A stretch of DNA of 15,632 bases from Clostridia bacterium (GTDB lineage Bacteria > Bacillota > Clostridia > Christensenellales > Borkfalkiaceae): NCBI GenBank assembly GCA_029054485.1, contig JAIDFD010000070.1, forward strand, positions 1 to 15,632, read 5' to 3'. Of the stretch, positions 12,790 to 15,632 are shown piece after piece; the stretch's first letter is position 1; the number at the start of each line of letters is the position of its first letter. The position numbers and the translations under genes were made by a program. The notes beneath the pieces were generated by a model. It searched no databases. It had not been told where the DNA came from and saw only the letters and a program-made list of their open reading frames with translations.

Positions 12790-15528
12790 TTATACCGCTT
12801 TGTAAACGTAACAGCTTATGCCCGATACGGTTACTTTGCCGCTTACGCCCCTCGTTATGGGGTCTGTGCCTGCGGTGGTGCCGTTGATATACAAATTCCA
12901 GCTACCCGTAGGAAGTGTGAATTCCTTTGAAGATTCGGTAGGGTTGTATACAACAAGCAGTTTTTCACTCGTTGCCGAGGTCTGGATTGTGAACGCTACG
13001 AACGCGCCTTCCTGAGAAACCACTTTGCAGAAGTTGCCCATTGAATAGGAGCTTGCCGTGGTTGCACGAAGAACGGGAGTTGCCTTACGGAAGGCGATTA
13101 AGCCCTTGTAGTACTGCATCATCTTGTACTCTTCGCTGTTTTCGGAGAGTGCGTCCCAGTTGAGGTTGTTTACCGAGTCGGGCGCGTTGTAACTGTTTTC
13201 GTTATAGGTGCCGTCCTCGTTCTTCTTGGTGCGGAGCATTTCTTCGCCCGCCTGCATGAAGGGCATACCCAACGAGGTCTGAATGATAGCCGCGGAAAGT
13301 CTGTTCATAGACAGGCGCTTTTCAAGCGTAGCCTCACCCTCGCCGTAAACGTGGCAGATTCTGTCCCAAAGGGTGTTGTTGTCGTGCGCCGAAACGTAGT
13401 TGACAACCTGTGTGGGGTTAGCCGCCGACCAAGTGCCGCGGTAAGTTGTGAAATCGGGCGAGCCGACGCCGTAGGTTGAACCCGTTACGCCGAACAGAAC
13501 GCTTTGAAGATCGCCGCTGCTCGCGCCGGTTGCATAACCGGTGCTGTTCAAATCGAACGTTGAACCCTTTACTGCGTCGCGGAGTACGTCGTTGAAGAGC
13601 GCGATACCGTTTACGCCGCCGGTCGAAGTGCCTTCGTTAAGCTTTTGCAGGTTGTTGAGAATAGCTTGATTGCTCGAACTCAGTTCAACGGTGCCGCCCG
13701 TCCAGCCCTCGCCGTAAATGAGAGCTTTGGGGTTGGTTGCGTGAACGGCTTTTTCGATTTCCTGCATGGTGGTTATATCATGCACGCCCATAAGGTCGAA
13801 ACGGAAACCGTCGAGGTTGTATTCGTTCTGCCAGTAGGTAACCGAGTCGATCATATACTTGCGAACCATAGAACGCTCGGAAGCAGTTTCGTTACCGCAA
13901 CCCGAACCGTTAGAGGGGTTGCCATCGCTGCCGTAGCGGTAGTAATAATAGGGAACAACTTTATTGAGGTTGGAATCGAGCGAGTAAGTATGGTTGTAAA
14001 CAACGTCCATAATTACGCCTATTCCCGCTTTGTGCAGAGCCTGAACCATCTGCTTGTATTCGTTCACGCGGACAGCGCCGTTATAGGGGTCGGTAGAATA
14101 ACTGCCTTCGGGAACGTTATAGTTTTCGGGATCGTAGCCCCAGTTGAAGCTTTCATCGATATTCGCTTCATCAACCGATGAATAGTCGTAAGAGGGCAAC
14201 AGGTGAACGTGGGTAATGCCCAGTTCTTTGAGGTAATCGATACCTACGGGGATACCGTTTTTGTTTTTAAGTCCTTCAACAGTGAAGCCGAGGTATTTGC
14301 CCCTGTACTCTTCTTTAAGAGAAGAAATCTGATTTGAGAAGTCGCGGATATGCACTTCCCATATTTCGGCGTCCGTATAATTTTCAACGCCTTTTTCAAC
14401 GTAAGTGTTTTCAGTCCAACCTTCGGGGTCGGTGGTGTCAAGGTCTAAAATCATTCCGCGCAGACCGTTGAGTCCTGCCGAACGTGCATAGGGGTCAACC
14501 GCCTCGTTGGTGCCTGCGGAGGTCGTTACCGTGTAGGTGTAATATCTTCCGCTGAGGTCGTCCGCAACTTCGCAAGTCCATACGCCCTTGTCGTCCTTGG
14601 TGCCGCCGGTCATTTCGTAAATTTTCGCATTGCCGAACGAGCCGCTTGTGTAAATATTGAGTTCAACTACGCTTGCGGTGGGCGCCCAAAGCTTGAAAAT
14701 CGTTTTAACGATACTGTCGCCGCTCTTTTCGAAAGTTACGCCGAGGTCGTCTCCGTCGTAGGTGTAAGCCTTTTCAAATTCGCTTGTAGTGAAGTATGTT
14801 GCGGGAACTACGGGCGCGGGATCATCGAAGCCTTCCACTTCAACAGTGTAAGGTCTTGACAAATCCATCGCATCGAGAACGTAAATGATATTGTTTGTTA
14901 CGCGTGAGATTGAAACCTCTTGCACAGCGCCGCTATCGGTTACGGTAGTCAGCTTAATGCGGTCCTTGCTTATAGACTCGCCGCTGCTCGCGGTAAGCTT
15001 AATCGATGTAAGGGTCTGCATATCAACAAGCGCGAGATATTTCATTTCGTCGAGAGTTACGCCTCCGTCCGTACTGGAATAGTTATTGTCATCGCCTGCT
15101 CTTGTGTAGATAACAGTATCGCCTCTCATTTTGATTTTGCGGTCAAGTCCCTTTTGTCCGTCCTTCAACGCCGAGCCCCAGCTGGTACTGCCGGGAACGC
15201 AGTTGAGTCTTATAAGGTATCCGACCTCTTCTATATCTTCGGGGATATTGAACATAGCAACCGCGCCGTACTCGCAGGTATGGAATTCGTAACCCCTACC
15301 GGCTACGCTGCCGTACCAAAGCCAGACGTCTTTGTCGGCGTAACCGCTCTCGTTCTTATAATAAATGGTTAAAAGGTTGCACCCTTCCTCTTTTTCGAGC
15401 GTGTAATCACCGCCGTTGTTGTCAACGCCATCGGTGCCGTCACCGCCGCCGGATTTGTTGCACGCCGTTACAAACAGGAACAGCGCCGAAAGAAGCATAC
15501 ATAATGTTACAAAAAACTTTTTCTTCAT
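12790..15528 (-). CDS. pulA: Type I pullulanase lipoprotein (CBM41-CBM48-GH13_14)
   Basis: This is a debranching enzyme that hydrolyses alpha-1,6 bonds in pullulan, amylopectin or branched limit dextrins, here anchored outside the cell. The lipobox VTAC gives acylated Cys23, followed by a Gly/Asp-rich spacer. Residues about 50-145 match a CBM41 alpha-glucan-binding module (LTIYYKNESGYADKDVWLW, then SWG, then VIYTRAGD). A linker-like domain (155-240) leads to a CBM48 (about 258-345, FKLWAPTASVVELNIY). The catalytic domain shows the type I pullulanase hallmark as FNWGYDP (461-467; YNWGYDP in most relatives). It also has DVVYNH (508-513), nucleophile Asp578 in GFRFD, acid/base Glu607 in YGEGW and Asp716 in SAHDN. 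A C-terminal beta domain completes 912 residues. ATAAGGGGAA precedes the ATG. It is the first gene of an operon with the binding lipoprotein, under a promoter matching that of malQ. Confidence 0.95.
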   Translation of the reverse strand: MKKKFFVTLCMLLSALFLFVTACNKSGGGDGTDGVDNNGGDYTLEKEEGCNLLTIYYKNESGYADKDVWLWYGSVAGRGYEFHTCEYGAVAMFNIPEDIEEVGYLIRLNCVPGSTSWGSALKDGQKGLDRKIKMRGDTVIYTRAGDDNNYSSTDGGVTLDEMKYLALVDMQTLTSIKLTASSGESISKDRIKLTTVTDSGAVQEVSISRVTNNIIYVLDAMDLSRPYTVEVEGFDDPAPVVPATYFTTSEFEKAYTYDGDDLGVTFEKSGDSIVKTIFKLWAPTASVVELNIYTSGSFGNAKIYEMTGGTKDDKGVWTCEVADDLSGRYYTYTVTTSAGTNEAVDPYARSAGLNGLRGMILDLDTTDPEGWTENTYVEKGVENYTDAEIWEVHIRDFSNQISSLKEEYRGKYLGFTVEGLKNKNGIPVGIDYLKELGITHVHLLPSYDYSSVDEANIDESFNWGYDPENYNVPEGSYSTDPYNGAVRVNEYKQMVQALHKAGIGVIMDVVYNHTYSLDSNLNKVVPYYYYRYGSDGNPSNGSGCGNETASERSMVRKYMIDSVTYWQNEYNLDGFRFDLMGVHDITTMQEIEKAVHATNPKALIYGEGWTGGTVELSSSNQAILNNLQKLNEGTSTGGVNGIALFNDVLRDAVKGSTFDLNSTGYATGASSGDLQSVLFGVTGSTYGVGSPDFTTYRGTWSAANPTQVVNYVSAHDNNTLWDRICHVYGEGEATLEKRLSMNRLSAAIIQTSLGMPFMQAGEEMLRTKKNEDGTYNENSYNAPDSVNNLNWDALSENSEEYKMMQYYKGLIAFRKATPVLRATTASSYSMGNFCKVVSQEGAFVAFTIQTSATSEKLLVVYNPTESSKEFTLPTGSWNLYINGTTAGTDPITRGVSGKVTVSGISCYVYKAV

Positions 15529-15555
15529 TACATTCCCCTTATATTTTTTGTTTTA

Positions 15556-15576
15556 CGAAAAATTTTAACCGAAAAT
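15556..15576. promoter_or_regulatory. Operator half-sites in the pulA leader
   Basis: Two CGAAAA half-sites (15556-15561 and 15570-15575) lie in the same orientation, 14 bp apart, downstream of the start. Their other arms are degenerate. They may be weak auxiliary contacts, comparable to the third site in the malQ leader, or simply AT-rich leader sequence. Confidence 0.3.
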
Positions 15577-15582
15577 TAAAAG

Positions 15583-15592
15583 TTTTCGAAAA
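15583..15592. promoter_or_regulatory. Main pulA operator, centred on predicted +1
   Basis: TTTTCGAAAA is a perfect 10-bp palindrome whose centre (15587/15588) coincides with the expected transcription start, seven bases downstream of the -10 box. Sequence and placement equal the main malQ operator. Confidence 0.7.
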
Positions 15593-15594
15593 TT

Positions 15595-15622
15595 ATTATA
15601 TCATATTTTCGAAATCTGTCAA
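15595..15622 (-). promoter_or_regulatory. pulA promoter (TTGACA-N16-TATAAT)
   Basis: Both hexamers are consensus on the minus strand: TTGACA (15622-15617) and TATAAT (15600-15595), separated by 16 bases. The leader is about 60 bases. Such a strong core promoter needs repression, which the two flanking palindromes could supply. The spacer ends in ATGA before TATAAT, exactly as at malQ. Confidence 0.85.
15607..15614. promoter_or_regulatory. Second pulA operator between -35 and -10
   Basis: TTTCGAAA is a perfect 8-bp palindrome in the promoter spacer, 23 bp centre-to-centre from the main operator. The equivalent malQ pair is 24 bp apart. A repressor here would cover the face between the -35 and -10 boxes. 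Confidence 0.55.
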
Positions 15623-15632
15623 GGCTTATGAA

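Noticed and set aside
13645..14181. Open frame of 178 codons on the plus strand inside pulA
   Set aside because: It is opposite the catalytic domain of pulA, has no ribosome site or recognisable domain, and reflects the codon bias of the real gene.
1..15632. CRISPR array, tRNA/rRNA genes, insertion sequence or phage genes
   Set aside because: None could be recognised on either strand; repeats present are short operators, linker minisatellites and one REP-like block.

Overview
The window is a starch and maltodextrin utilisation locus, most likely from an uncultured gut-type Clostridia (low-to-mid GC Firmicutes). The evidence for this is four lipoproteins with Gram-positive style lipoboxes, strong AGGAGG/AGGGG ribosome sites, TTGACA/TATAAT promoters, a MalEFG/MsmK-type importer and a LacI-family regulator. 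No outer-membrane SusC/SusD pair is present. The assignment below class level is not secured by the sequence.

Layout. At 1-80 (minus) is the 5' end of a response-regulator gene, separated from the rest by a terminator at 156-182. From 9132 down to 239 (minus) lies what looks like one six-gene operon: malQ (GH77), malE (binding lipoprotein), malF, malG, a GH13 alpha-amylase-family lipoprotein and an MsmK/MalK-type ATPase with a long C-terminal extension. No convincing terminator interrupts it. Divergent from it at 9333-10316 (plus) is a LacI-family repressor with its own promoter and a strong terminator. A short palindromic repeat element (10381-10424) and a HAD-family phosphatase (10427-11092, minus) sit between the two starch operons. 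The second starch operon runs from 15528 to 11228 (minus): a type I pullulanase lipoprotein (CBM41-CBM48-GH13_14) followed by a lipoprotein made of beta-rich modules resembling starch-binding SusE/SusF-type modules. It ends in a terminator at 11181-11202.

How it works together (inference). Surface-anchored pullulanase and the modular binding lipoprotein capture and debranch alpha-glucan. The anchored GH13 enzyme shortens it. MalE captures maltodextrins, MalF-MalG with the MsmK-like ATPase import them, and cytoplasmic MalQ rearranges them.

The two starch operons are linked by a shared promoter-operator design. Both have TTGACW-N16-TATAAT, with one TTTCG(CG)AAA-type palindrome inside the spacer and a second TTTTCGAAAA palindrome centred on the predicted start of transcription. 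The adjacent LacI-family protein is the obvious candidate to bind these sites, although its hinge-helix region is about five residues shorter than usual. The least ordinary items are this cassette, the ATPase with apparently tandem TOBE-like repeats and an extra insertion, the modular binding lipoprotein, the malE-malF intercistronic hairpin and the REP-like element.
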